From: an uncultured Clostridia bacterium | GTDB lineage: Bacteria; Bacillota; Clostridia; Oscillospirales; Ruminococcaceae | Direction: 5' to 3' | NCBI GenBank assembly: GCA_946498095.1 | Contig: CAMMMX010000012.1 | Location: 16,342 to 80,341, forward strand | DNA: 64,000 nucleotides | In this document: positions 16,329 through 24,886 of the stretch, piece after piece | How the letters are laid out: each line of letters begins with the position of its first letter | Numbering within the stretch: the first letter of the stretch is position 1 | Made by a program: the position numbers and the translations under genes | The notes under the pieces: model-generated | The model's database searches: none | The model's input: the letters and a program-made list of their open reading frames with translations, nothing else | What the model was told of the DNA's origin: nothing

Positions 16329-19300
16329 TCATTCGACTGATTTGAGGGATTCTACCATACTGATTTTTTTCAGCCGGAAATGAAGTACGAAATTGACAAT
16401 CAAAGTGAACGCGACTGTCAAAGCGGCGGAATACACAAAGCTCATCAAGTCAATATCCGGCGTGAACATAACGACATCCACCTCGGCGGTACGTACGACG
16501 AATTTTTCCAAAAAGACACCGGCCACCAGCCCAACTGCGATTCCCATGACGGTGCACACCACATTCTCGCGGTAAATGTAAGCGGAAACTTCTTTGTCAT
16601 AGAACCCTAGCACCTTGATGGTGGCAAGCTCCCGTATCCGTTCACTGACGTTGATGTTCACCAGGTTGTATAGGACAACAAAGGCAAGTAGACCTGCGGA
16701 AACGATAATGACTAGAACGATGTAATTGAGGCTTGTTACAATATCCTTGAAGCTGTTCGCAATATCCGTAGAGAAGGAAACACCGAGGATATCCCCGTTT
16801 TCTACAAGCTGCTGGGCAAGTGTTTCCTGGACACCTTCGTCTTTGGCAATATTCAGCAATGTGTAATTATAGGCTGGTTCCTCGCCAAAGAGCTGAACGT
16901 ATAGATTCGGTGTGACATAGACGTAGTTCATTGTATAGTTTTCCGTGATACCGGATACGGGAATTTGGATTTGTTCTCCGTTCGTGTTCAACAAGGTGAA
17001 AGTGTCTCCGACAGACAAATCCAGCAGTCGGGCGAGTTTTTCATTGACGACGGCGCCTTCATCGGTAAGCGGTATCGTTTGACCGCTTTTGCGTTCCTGT
17101 AAAGCAATATAATGAGGAAGTTCCGATGTATCCTGTGGGACAAACAGATTGGCATTGACAGTCTTGCGTCCGATGGACAAATCAAAGCTCTTTTGGTAGA
17201 CGTATAACTGCTGTGTCACGTTAGGATTTCCACGCAACGTTTGTGCAAGTGTTGCCATTTCGTCAGAGGAGAGATCTTCCTGCACTGCAGCAATGGCGTC
17301 ATATAGGAAAATGTCGGTAAACTGTGTCGTTGCAATGGAAGAGATGGCATATTTCAGGCCGAAACCCGTCAGCATCAGTCCTGTACAGCCGGCGATACCG
17401 ATGACCGTCATCAGGACACGTTTTTTATAACGGAAGATGTTACGGGCTGTTACTTTTTTCACAAAGCCCAGGCGCTTCCAAATGAATGGAATGTACTCTA
17501 AAAAGACACGTTTTCCCGCTTTAGGCGAACGCGGACGCATTAGCTGGGCCGGCTGCGACAAAAGTTCGGCGTAGCAGGCCGTCAACGCGGAGAGCGTTGT
17601 GCACAGGATCGCGACCAGTGTACACCAGAAAGCGTAATCCCAGCGGAAAGGTGCGGAAATCTCCGGCATAATGTACATGATTCCATAGGCATCAAAAATG
17701 ATACGGGGAAAGAGTTGGAAGCCGCATGTCAGGCCAATGACGCTGCCCAGGAAAGAAGCAGAGCCGGCGTAAAGGAGATATTTCAGCATAATGGCACCCT
17801 TGCCGTAACCAAGGGCTTTCAGGGTACCGATTTGGGTACGCTGCTCTTCTACCATGCGGGTCATGGTCGTGAGGCAGACCAGCACGGCGACGAGGATAAA
17901 GAAGACAGGGAAAACCTTTGCAACCGCATCGACACGTTCAGCGTCGGTGCCGAAGCCGGAATACCCAGGGTTTTGTGAACGATCGAGGACGTACCAGACT
18001 GGACGCTCCAGAGCGGCAATCTCCTGTTCGCTGTCGTTGATTTCCTGTTGTGCATCCCCCAACTCCTGATCGGTAGAAGCCTTTTTCTCGTTGTATTCGG
18101 CTTGCCCGGATGCAAGCTTTTGTTCGGCATCGGCAATTTCCGAGCGTGCTTGCTCAAGTTCTGTTTTGGACTGCTCCAGTGCTGCGGCGCCTTCATCCAA
18201 CTGCGACTGCTTTTCAGCAAGGAGCCGCTCCGCGTCATCAAACTGTGTCAGCGCCTCTTCCTTACTGGCGGAGAGCTGTTCCATGCTTATGTCAAGCTCT
18301 GCACGTTCCTCCGCAATTGCCGCGGCTGCTTCTTCGGTTAGAAGTCCTTGCTGCTTCAGGGACGCTTCCTGTTCTTCGAGCTTGCGGTAGCCTTCGTTGA
18401 TGGTCTGCTCTTGTTCCTGGAAGGTTTGTGTGGAGAGCTCCTTTTTCTGCGTCAATTCATCTTGAGAAGTTTTGAGCTGATTGCGCCCTTCCACCAGTTC
18501 CGTTTCTTTTGACATGATCTCCGCTTCGCCGGCCGTCAGTTCATCCTTAGCAGCCTGCAGATCGGCGGCGCCCTGATCAAGCTCAGTCTGCGCCTTTAGT
18601 AGTTCCTCCTGCTGCTTTTGTTTCGCGTCGTCGAGTTTTTGTTTGGCTTCATCGAGCGCCTGGGTTGCTTCGTCGACGATTTCCTGGTAACGCTTGTCGG
18701 CGCGAATATCCGCGAAGTCCTCCAAAACATCCACCTTCGCGTCAATGGCGTCCTGATAAGCATCCGAGAAGGCTGACAATCCCTGTGTTGAATTCAAAGT
18801 CAGATAGAGGTCCGTATAAACATCTAAAACAAAATCGGACGATTCAACCATCATGAAGCAATCGATCGAGCCATCGCCAATGGAGCTGCTTCCACGTTCA
18901 AACGAGATGTATTGAGAAGACTGTACAATCCCAACAATGGTATAGGTATCGGTCGACAACGTGTCGAGGATATCCGAATCCTCTTCTCCGGAGGACAGGG
19001 TGATTGTTTCACCGATGCGAAAGGAGGACGGGGTATGCGTCCCTTGTTCCACAACGCATTCGCCTTCCTTTTCGGGAAGACGCCCCTCCAGCAGAGTCGG
19101 TTTGTTGATATGATTGTCTTGTAAGGATAGGATTTTTACAATGACTTCGTCACTGTCTCCGCATTTAGCAAATGCATCAGCAGAGTAGGCAGGCATCACA
19201 TCCCGGACGTCATCGAGCGTACGTAATGCCTCTACGTCTTCTTGTGTGACACCGTAGGTGGATATCAGGCGGAAATCCATGAGGTTCGTATCACGGTAGT

Positions 19301-19454
19301 ATTTGTCAGCGGTTTCCTTCATATCCGGACAGGCTGCCTTGACACCGGCAAAAAAGCCTGTCCCCAATACGATGATCAGGAAGATAGACAAAAATTTCCC
19401 GCGTGTTTTCCACATTTCCCGGAAAATATCCTTCAATAAGGCATGGTATTTCAA
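16329..19454 (-). CDS. ABC transporter permease, FtsX/MacB-like, with long periplasm-side coiled coil
   Basis: 1041-residue permease. Transmembrane segment 1 lies at about residues 19-39, followed by an extracytoplasmic domain. From about 255 to 475 a Glu/Gln/Lys-rich heptad region (for example DEAKQKLDDAKQKQQEEL) predicts a very long coiled coil. Then come FtsX-type membrane segments with the cytoplasmic loop TLKALGYGKGAI, a second extracytoplasmic domain and a last FtsX block (VSERIRELATIKVLGFYDKEVS). This doubled FtsX layout with a coiled-coil insert is known in Clostridia and lactobacilli. It works with the ATPase encoded 28 bp upstream. Exported substrate unknown: a toxin, lipid or peptide, or a mechanotransmission role on the envelope, are all possible. 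Confidence 0.88.
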   Translation of the reverse strand: MKYHALLKDIFREMWKTRGKFLSIFLIIVLGTGFFAGVKAACPDMKETADKYYRDTNLMDFRLISTYGVTQEDVEALRTLDDVRDVMPAYSADAFAKCGDSDEVIVKILSLQDNHINKPTLLEGRLPEKEGECVVEQGTHTPSSFRIGETITLSSGEEDSDILDTLSTDTYTIVGIVQSSQYISFERGSSSIGDGSIDCFMMVESSDFVLDVYTDLYLTLNSTQGLSAFSDAYQDAIDAKVDVLEDFADIRADKRYQEIVDEATQALDEAKQKLDDAKQKQQEELLKAQTELDQGAADLQAAKDELTAGEAEIMSKETELVEGRNQLKTSQDELTQKKELSTQTFQEQEQTINEGYRKLEEQEASLKQQGLLTEEAAAAIAEERAELDISMEQLSASKEEALTQFDDAERLLAEKQSQLDEGAAALEQSKTELEQARSEIADAEQKLASGQAEYNEKKASTDQELGDAQQEINDSEQEIAALERPVWYVLDRSQNPGYSGFGTDAERVDAVAKVFPVFFILVAVLVCLTTMTRMVEEQRTQIGTLKALGYGKGAIMLKYLLYAGSASFLGSVIGLTCGFQLFPRIIFDAYGIMYIMPEISAPFRWDYAFWCTLVAILCTTLSALTACYAELLSQPAQLMRPRSPKAGKRVFLEYIPFIWKRLGFVKKVTARNIFRYKKRVLMTVIGIAGCTGLMLTGFGLKYAISSIATTQFTDIFLYDAIAAVQEDLSSDEMATLAQTLRGNPNVTQQLYVYQKSFDLSIGRKTVNANLFVPQDTSELPHYIALQERKSGQTIPLTDEGAVVNEKLARLLDLSVGDTFTLLNTNGEQIQIPVSGITENYTMNYVYVTPNLYVQLFGEEPAYNYTLLNIAKDEGVQETLAQQLVENGDILGVSFSTDIANSFKDIVTSLNYIVLVIIVSAGLLAFVVLYNLVNINVSERIRELATIKVLGFYDKEVSAYIYRENVVCTVMGIAVGLVAGVFLEKFVVRTAEVDVVMFTPDIDLMSFVYSAALTVAFTLIVNFVLHFRLKKISMVESLKSVE

Positions 19455-19482
19455 AACGATTTCCTCCTAATCCGGTTTAAAC

Positions 19483-20187
19483 CTACCATTCGATGGTCTC
19501 AACCGGGACCGGATGTTCATTCAGGACGATGCTGCTGACCTTACTGTTTTTCATCGTGATAACGCGGTCAGCCATCGGAACGATCGCCTGATTATGGGTA
19601 ATGACGATAACTGTCATACCGGTTTCGCGGCAGGTATCCTGCAATAGGCCTAGGATGGTTTTTCCGGTATTATAGTCGAGTGCGCCGGTAGGCTCGTCGC
19701 ATAAAAGAAGCTTCGGACGCTTTGCCAAAGCACGCGCGATTGACACACGCTGCTGCTCACCGCCAGACAATTGTGCAGGGAAATTGTTCAGGCGGTCGCC
19801 TAGGCCTACTTTACGAAGGACCTCCACGGGATCCATTGCGTTTTTACATATTTGGGTAGCTAGTTCTACGTTCTCCGTCGCCGTTAGATTTTGAACGAGA
19901 TTATAAAACTGGAAGATAAACCCGATATCATAGCGGCGGTATTCGATCAATTTTTTGGGGGAATAGGAACTAATTACAGCGCCGTCGACGATGATTTCTC
20001 CTTCGTCACAGCTGTCCATTCCTCCCAGCATGTTCAGCACCGTTGTTTTACCGGCGCCACTTGCGCCGACTATGATAGCGAACTCTCCTTTTTCAATTTG
20101 AAAAGAAACGCCGTCGGAGGCGGTAATCGTCACCTCTCCCATACGATAGCGTTTATATACGTCTTTCAGTTCCACAAATGCGGACAT
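19483..20187 (-). CDS. ABC transporter ATP-binding protein, MacB/LolD type
   Basis: ATPase of the FtsX-linked ABC subfamily. Walker A is GASGAGKTT, the Q-loop follows at FIFQFYNLV, the signature is LSGGEQQR and Walker B is [12 protein letters not shown], followed by the H-loop VITHNQ. At 234 aa it has the usual length. The start is ATG at 20187 with GAGGTG about 7 nt upstream; a GTG at 20196 would add three residues. First gene of a two-gene unit with the large permease. A minus-strand TATAAT at 20314-20309 with a weak -35 (TAGATT, 20337-20332) may be its promoter. Confidence 0.93.
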   Translation of the reverse strand: MSAFVELKDVYKRYRMGEVTITASDGVSFQIEKGEFAIIVGASGAGKTTVLNMLGGMDSCDEGEIIVDGAVISSYSPKKLIEYRRYDIGFIFQFYNLVQNLTATENVELATQICKNAMDPVEVLRKVGLGDRLNNFPAQLSGGEQQRVSIARALAKRPKLLLCDEPTGALDYNTGKTILGLLQDTCRETGMTVIVITHNQAIVPMADRVITMKNSKVSSIVLNEHPVPVETIEW

Positions 20188-20308
20188 TCCAGTCACCTCA
20201 CGATTTCGTTCTGGTTGTTAGTTTTTTCTGCGCATTGTCCGTGCTCTGTATGTCCCACAGGGGTTCGACTGCACTGCGTAGTAGCTGATGGTGATCACTG
20301 ATAATTCT

Positions 20309-20337
20309 ATTATACCAGCTGGAACGGTGAAAATCTA
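20309..20337 (-). promoter_or_regulatory. Candidate promoter of the ABC exporter
   Basis: Perfect TATAAT (20314-20309) but a poor -35 (TAGATT, 17-nt spacing). From 20338 to 20527 I see no gene or clear site. Confidence 0.45.
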
Positions 20338-20527
20338 TCTATTTTTCTGAATTTGTTCTTATTCGTCTGCGTCATTGTGTAACATCCTCAAACCAAAAGA
20401 AGATGTAAGACGATGGAACGCATCCACAGAGGTATTCGGCGAGATGTTTAGTTGAGCTACAAACCCCCTTAACAAAGGGGAGAAGGGTTTACAACGTTTT
20501 GGGAGTTATAAAAAATCAAAAATGCAC

Positions 20528-20556
20528 TTGACGCAAGAGGTAGATTATAGTAAAAT
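20528..20556 (+). promoter_or_regulatory. Strong promoter of the decayed DUF3793/flavodoxin operon
   Basis: TTGACG (20528-20533), 17-nt spacer, TAAAAT (20551-20556). The predicted start point falls inside the first AGTTAG-N6-CTAACT operator, so it is placed for repression. Confidence 0.7.
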
Positions 20557-20559
20557 AAC

Positions 20560-20647
20560 AGTTAGCAAACACTAACTTCTGTACAGCTTAGTTGTTTACT
20601 TTTATTTCCTTGAGTTAGTTATAGCTAACTCATTCGAAACCAGTTAG
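20560..20647 (+). promoter_or_regulatory. Repeated AGTTAG-N6-CTAACT operators (DtxR/IdeR-like)
   Basis: Operator 1 is AGTTAG (20560-20565), six bases, CTAACT (20572-20577). Operator 2 is TGAGTTAG (20611-20618), six bases, CTAACTCA (20625-20632). A further half-site AGTTAG lies at 20642-20647. The shared arms and identical spacing show one regulator recognises both. The GTTAG/CTAAC arms resemble DtxR-family iron or manganese boxes (TTAGGTTAG-type), so metal control is inferred. Confidence 0.6.
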
Positions 20648-20734
20648 TTTACTTATCTGTTAAGAAGCAGGCGCTCACAGCGCTAGTGTGGACCATCGGA
20701 ACCAATACGAAAATTTTTTGTGGAAGGAGATTGG

Positions 20735-20932
20735 TATGCGTATGGCGTTGGTTGGGGAAGACGGGAAGGGGGCAGCCCGGCAAGGTTGTATTCATATTGA
20801 GTATGCGCAGACAGGGATGCGCAGCAGTTCTGCATATGAGCAGCGGAAGGTGCGATTCGCTGCTCGGTTCACTGACGGAAAATGGGCGGAAAGACTATCA
20901 AACGTCGATGGCGACAATCGGACCTCTCCTGC
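20735..20932 (+). other. Unrecognised leader stretch of the decayed operon
   Basis: An ATG at 20735, with GGAG upstream, opens a frame reading MRMALVGEDGKGAARQGC that runs in frame towards the DUF3793 relic region. I do not recognise it; in related operons FeoA or FeoB genes often stand here, but no clear Feo motif is visible. It may be a scrambled fusion left by deletion. Confidence 0.25.
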
Positions 20933-21510
20933 CAGCATAACCTGTCGGAAAAGGACTTTGGTGTTTGGGATAAATATCTAATTGCCCATTGTGCACCTAC
21001 ACTTGCGTCCTTGAAAACCGCCAGCATGTTTTGTGTCACGACGCCCGATAGAGACGCATTGGAACAGCAGTTAAGAATCTAGAACCGTCGTTTCTGCTCA
21101 AAAGGACTGCTGCTTTTGTCATTCAGACGGCAAAACGGTAAGGCGATGATTTATGTCTGTCGTCCTTCTCAGCTGCAGTCGGATTTAGATCATACTGGAG
21201 TAGCTCAGTTTCTGGCCGGATATGGGTATCGGAACACAGATGTGGTATGCATTGGACCGTTTAAGGGAACGGCTACAAACGGAATCGGCCTTGCCACATC
21301 AGATCGGTATCTTTTAAGAGTATCCGTTTAGGGGATGTGGTCGGTTTTATCCAAAATGAAGGCAAAAACAGCAAGTGTACCGGGTGCTGGAAGGGGTACT
21401 GCAATGAATGCGAAACAGCCAAACGGTTTGAAAAATTTCGCAAATGTCAGGATTACACAAGGCTTTGGAAACAGGGAAGGAGTGTTTGGCAGCTCACTGT
21501 AGCTGCTTGA
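20933..21510 (+). pseudogene. DUF3793 family protein, multiply disrupted
   Basis: The family pattern is read through several lesions. The N-terminus reads HNLSEKDFGVWDKYLIAHC, then APTLASLKTASMF; an in-frame TAG interrupts at 21080-21082. The same frame resumes with KAMIYVCRPSQLQSDL. A frameshift near 21245 leads to LRERLQTESALPHQIGIF, followed by TAA at 21315-21317. One extra T near 21327-21329 then restores GDVVGFIQNEG and the cysteine motif KCTGCWKGYCN, ending at TGA 21508-21510. Four independent lesions make it a true pseudogene. DUF3793 genes commonly accompany ferrous-iron (feo) genes and flavodoxin in Clostridia; their role is unknown. Confidence 0.8.
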
Positions 21511-21550
21511 CATAGAAAACAATGATACTAAGAAAAGAGGTTATTCAACA

Positions 21551-21944
21551 ATGAGCAGAGTAGCAGTGGTCTATTGGAGCGGAACGGGAAACACGTAGGC
21601 GATGGTGTATGCTGTGGCGGAAGGAGCGAAAAAGGCCGGAGCAGAGGTTTCGTTTTTTATCGCAACAGAATTTGACGCAAATCAGATAAACAGCTTTGAC
21701 GCGATTGCCTTCGGATGCCCTTCCATGGGGGCCGAGCAGTTGTGGGTGTGAACCAAAATTAAATGGAAAAAAGATTGCACTGTTTGGGTCCTATGGGTGG
21801 GGTGACGGCGAGTGGATGCGTAGCTGGGAAACCACCTGTCAAGGGGACGGTGCAGTGCTGGCGTGTGAAAGTGTGATCTGTAATGAAGCGCCGGATAGCG
21901 AAGCGGAAGCGGTCTGTTCCGCTTTAGGGGAAGCATTGGCTTAA
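21551..21944 (+). pseudogene. Flavodoxin, nonsense mutation and internal deletion
   Basis: The short-chain flavodoxin start MSRVAVVYWSGTGNT carries the FMN phosphate loop, but the next codon is TAG (21596-21598) where the family usually has Glu. The frame continues with FDAIAFGCPSMGAEQLW and then jumps frame, having lost roughly 15 codons, to KLNGKKIALFGSYGWGDGEW, the second FMN-binding loop, and ends CSALGEALA. Flavodoxin replaces ferredoxin when iron is scarce, which fits the operators upstream. The protein cannot be made as written. The DNA from 21945 to 22004 holds nothing further. Confidence 0.88.
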
Positions 21945-22004
21945 TCTGTTGTAGATAGGGGAATGAACGGCTGATTCACGTTCGAAAGAACAGACTTTCA
22001 GTAT

Positions 22005-22040
22005 AATGCCCAGTCTGGTGTGGAGACCGGACTGGGCATT
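22005..22040. terminator. Strong hairpin between the dead operon and trpS
   Basis: AATGCCCAGTC (22005-22015) pairs with GACTGGGCATT (22030-22040). The stem is stable, but neither strand has a clean T-run after it, so termination may be inefficient. It serves converging units. Confidence 0.6.
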
Positions 22041-22061
22041 GTCCATATTTGTGCCGTTCCG

Positions 22062-23072
22062 TTATTGCAGAAAGCCGACTTTCCGATAGACCTTTGACAG
22101 CGTCCGGGCAGAAATGGTACGTGCCTTTTCCGCACCGCTTTTATAAACGTCCTCCAGGTACGCTTTGTCTGCAATGAGACGGGTGTAAGATTCCCTCACT
22201 TCGCGCAGCATTTCAACAACCGATTCGCCGACTGCAAGCTTAAAGTCGCCATAGCCTTTACCGGAAAACTCTGCTTCAATTTGTTCCAGCGTACGCCCAG
22301 TCGCAATGGAATAGATTGTCATCAAGTTATTGATGCCATCCTTGCCGTCAGCGTAACGGACGCAGGCATCGGAGTCGGTGACCGCGCGCTTGAATTTACG
22401 CATCAGGGTATCAGGATCGTCGAGAATATAGATGCAGCCGTTTTGATTTTCGTCCGATTTGGACATTTTTTTAGTCGGTTCCGAAAGCGACATGATTTTA
22501 GCGCCGACCTGAGGAATATATGCGTCAGGAATGGTGAAGGTGTCCCCATACAAACCATTGAAACGGCTTGCAACATTACGTGCCAGCTCCAGATGCTGTT
22601 TTTGATCGACACCTACTGGTACAAGATCGGCATGGTACAGGAGGATGTCCGCCGCCATCAGTGCCGGATAGGTGAAAAGTCCCGCATTGATATTATCGGC
22701 GTTTTTGGCGCTTTTGTCCTTAAATTGCGTCATGCGGGACAATTCGCCGAATTGGGTAAAGCAGCTGAGAACCCATGATAATTCAAAATGGGCAGGAACA
22801 TGGCTTTGTATAAAGACAAGGCTTTTTTGCGGATCCACGCCGCAGGCAAGTAGCAGGGCCAAGGCTTGCAGAGTCTGTTGCCGAAGCTTTGTCGCGTCCT
22901 GCCGCACGGTAATTGCGTGTGCGTTAGCGATAAAATAAGCGCATTGGTAGTCATCCTGAAGTTTACCCCAGTTGCGCACTGCGCCGATATAGTTTCCCAG
23001 CGTAAACACGCCGGTTGGCTGAATCCCACTGAGGATTATCTTTTTTTTGTCAGGCGATTGGTTTTCAGTCAT
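22062..23072 (-). CDS. trpS: Tryptophanyl-tRNA synthetase
   Basis: Class I aminoacyl-tRNA synthetase charging tRNA-Trp. The HIGH-like signature is TGVFTLGNYIGA at residues 20-31 and the KMSKS loop is present as KKMSKSDENQ in the second half. ALLLACGVDP and the substrate-site LMAADILLY are family features. At 336 aa it is normal. The ATG at 23072 has AGGAAG upstream. It follows the aminotransferase gene by 24 bp on the same strand and is probably cotranscribed. I looked for a T-box leader before it and before the aminotransferase and found none. Confidence 0.96.
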   Translation of the reverse strand: MTENQSPDKKKIILSGIQPTGVFTLGNYIGAVRNWGKLQDDYQCAYFIANAHAITVRQDATKLRQQTLQALALLLACGVDPQKSLVFIQSHVPAHFELSWVLSCFTQFGELSRMTQFKDKSAKNADNINAGLFTYPALMAADILLYHADLVPVGVDQKQHLELARNVASRFNGLYGDTFTIPDAYIPQVGAKIMSLSEPTKKMSKSDENQNGCIYILDDPDTLMRKFKRAVTDSDACVRYADGKDGINNLMTIYSIATGRTLEQIEAEFSGKGYGDFKLAVGESVVEMLREVRESYTRLIADKAYLEDVYKSGAEKARTISARTLSKVYRKVGFLQ

Positions 23073-23096
23073 GAAAAATCTTCCTTTCGGGCGTGT

Positions 23097-24284
23097 TTAG
23101 CAAAATTCCTTCGTCAGTGCGCCGAGTATTTCCACTCCTTGAATAATCTGTTCGTCGGTCGGGGTGGAGAAATTCATCCGGAACGACTGTGTCGGATCCG
23201 TCTCCTGGGCGGTGAAAGCTGTACCCGGTACAACGGCAACCTTTCTCTGGACGGCTTCACGGCAGAATGCCATCATATCGCAGTCCTTCGGAAGAGTACC
23301 CCAGATGAACAAACCGCCTTGGGGACGGGTATAAGTCACTTTGGGGTTAAAGTGTTTATCCAGCTCATGCAGCATCAACGAGGACTTCTTTTTGTATATT
23401 TCCTTCAAACCGGCGATATGGCGATCCAAATCGCACTGGGTCATGAAGCGCTCGCATATCATCTGTGCCAGGATATTGGTGTGGACATCGCCAGCCTGTT
23501 TACCGACGATTACCTTACCGATGATGTCCTTATGTCCGCAAAGATATCCGACACGCAGGCCGGGGGAGAGAATCTTGGAGTAGCTGCCGCAGTAAATGAC
23601 CCTCCCATCGGTGTCCATCGTTTTGATGGCAGGGACGTCCTCTCCCTCAAAGCGCAGATCTCCATAAGGATTATCCTCCAGTATGACGATGTCATAGCGC
23701 TGTGCTAGCTCGTAAACCGCCTTACGCTTTTCAAAAGACATCGTGATACCGGACGGATTCTGGAAATTTGGGATCAGGTACATCATGCGGGCATTTGGGT
23801 TTTCTTTCAGCGCCTTTTCCAGCAGGGAGATATTGATGCCGTCCTGTTCCATTTCGACGCCGACAAGCTTTGCACCGAAAGAACGGAAGGCGTTGAGGGC
23901 GCCGACAAAGCTCGGCGCTTCGCAGATGACGACGTCGCCCTCATTGCACAAAGCCTTGGCGGACAACTCAACCCCTTGCTGGGCGCCGGATACGATGACA
24001 AGCTCGTCGAAATCCATGCCTATCGAGTAAACATCTTTCATCCGTTTCTTTAGGGCGTCGCGTAAAGCGGGATAACCTTCCGTCAGGCTGTACTGCAGCG
24101 CACTGATCGGTTCCTCGCTGAGGATTTCCGCAGTAATGCGGCGTACGTCCTCAACAGGGAAAGCTTCTGGCGCAGGGTTGCCCGCTGCGAAGGAAATAAC
24201 GGTCGGATCGGCCGTAAATTTCAGGATTTCCCGAATTGCCGAGGCTTTGAGGGAAGCGATACGGTTGGAATAGTGAAACTGCAT
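23097..24284 (-). CDS. PLP-dependent aminotransferase, class I/II (2-aminoadipate aminotransferase-like)
   Basis: 395-residue fold-type I aminotransferase. FAAGNPAPEAFP near residue 33, the SGAQQGVEL segment, the substrate/cofactor motif PNFQNPSG, Asp/Tyr in LEDNPYGDLRF and the PLP-lysine site SYSKILSPGLRVGY are all visible. The final RMNFSTPTDEQI carries the carboxylate-binding Arg. It matches the LysN/MocR-like group of promiscuous aromatic or 2-aminoadipate aminotransferases. Being next to trpS suggests, without proving, an aromatic substrate. The leader carries a perfect inverted repeat at 24318-24341. Confidence 0.9.
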   Translation of the reverse strand: MQFHYSNRIASLKASAIREILKFTADPTVISFAAGNPAPEAFPVEDVRRITAEILSEEPISALQYSLTEGYPALRDALKKRMKDVYSIGMDFDELVIVSGAQQGVELSAKALCNEGDVVICEAPSFVGALNAFRSFGAKLVGVEMEQDGINISLLEKALKENPNARMMYLIPNFQNPSGITMSFEKRKAVYELAQRYDIVILEDNPYGDLRFEGEDVPAIKTMDTDGRVIYCGSYSKILSPGLRVGYLCGHKDIIGKVIVGKQAGDVHTNILAQMICERFMTQCDLDRHIAGLKEIYKKKSSLMLHELDKHFNPKVTYTRPQGGLFIWGTLPKDCDMMAFCREAVQRKVAVVPGTAFTAQETDPTQSFRMNFSTPTDEQIIQGVEILGALTKEFC

Positions 24285-24317
24285 GATTCATCGTCCTTTT
24301 CTTTATTTTACCTGACG

Positions 24318-24341
24318 GCTCTATAAGTCCGTTTATAGAGC
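24318..24341 (-). promoter_or_regulatory. Perfect 9-bp inverted repeat in the aminotransferase-trpS leader
   Basis: GCTCTATAA (24318-24326), six bases, TTATAGAGC (24333-24341), 34 bp upstream of the aminotransferase ATG. It could be an operator or an RNA hairpin. There is no T-run after it, so it is not an ordinary terminator. A minus-strand TATACT lies further upstream near 24490. Confidence 0.5.
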
Positions 24342-24523
24342 GAGCTCAACCGGTATTCTTGCCTGCAAAAGTGAATTTCTCCTTCACAAAGTGCACGGAG
24401 AAGACTCTGTTATCGTGCTAACGGGGCAAAGTGTTTGTGTACACCTTGCCTCCCGAGAAACTAGCAGGTAGAATCATATGGAATACAGTATAGCACAATC
24501 TTATGGATTTTGAAAGAGTTTTC

Positions 24524-24552
24524 TTGCGAAGCGGGCGAATTTGTAGTAAAAT
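24524..24552 (+). promoter_or_regulatory. Promoter of the sensory hydrogenase operon
   Basis: TTGCGA (24524-24529), 17-nt spacer, TAAAAT (24547-24552), giving a leader of about 55 nt with AGGAGG before the first gene. Confidence 0.65.
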
Positions 24553-24616
24553 AAAAGTTATCAGACAGAAGGCGTCCAGTCCGGACGACTTCTTGCTCAA
24601 AAGGAGGACGCAGGAT

Positions 24617-24865
24617 ATGATCGATATCAGCGTTTGTGTGGGGAGTTCCTGCCACATCAAGGGCTCACACGCAGTGATTACAGCAGTAGGGGCGCTCATA
24701 GACGAATATCGTTTGACAGACAAGGTGAAGCTGAAAGCGTCGTTTTGTCAAGGCAGATGCATTGACGGCGTTTGTGTTACGGTTGGGGAGACGGTGATTA
24801 CTGGCGTGAACGCGGACAATGTCAGAGAGAAATTCGAGACGGAGATCATGCCGTTGTTGCCATAA
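24617..24865 (+). CDS. [2Fe-2S] ferredoxin-like protein (thioredoxin-fold, NuoE type)
   Basis: 82-residue thioredoxin-like [2Fe-2S] protein. The four cluster cysteines follow the NuoE/HydC pattern: CVGSSCH near residue 7 and CQGRCIDGVC near residue 45. It is an electron carrier or redox partner in the cytoplasm. The start is ATG at 24617 with AGGAGG about 9 nt upstream; earlier in-frame codons lack a ribosome site. It lies 21 bp before the sensory hydrogenase gene. In other Clostridia this small protein keeps company with the same hydrogenase and phosphatase, which suggests it passes or senses electrons for that module. Confidence 0.9.
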   Translation: MIDISVCVGSSCHIKGSHAVITAVGALIDEYRLTDKVKLKASFCQGRCIDGVCVTVGETVITGVNADNVREKFETEIMPLLP

Positions 24866-24886
24866 ATATGTAAAGGAGGGTTACCG

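Noticed and set aside
17715..18400. Several plus-strand frames opposite the coiled-coil region of the large permease
   Set aside because: They are antisense shadows caused by the repetitive Glu/Gln/Lys codons of the coiled coil.
21551..21944. In-frame TAG in the flavodoxin read as pyrrolysine or programmed readthrough
   Set aside because: The same gene also has a deletion with frameshift, and the neighbouring DUF3793 gene carries TAG, TAA and shifts, so ordinary decay explains it.
23073..24616. T-box riboswitch before trpS or the aminotransferase
   Set aside because: No AGGGTGGNACCGCG-type antiterminator or specifier stem could be found in either leader.
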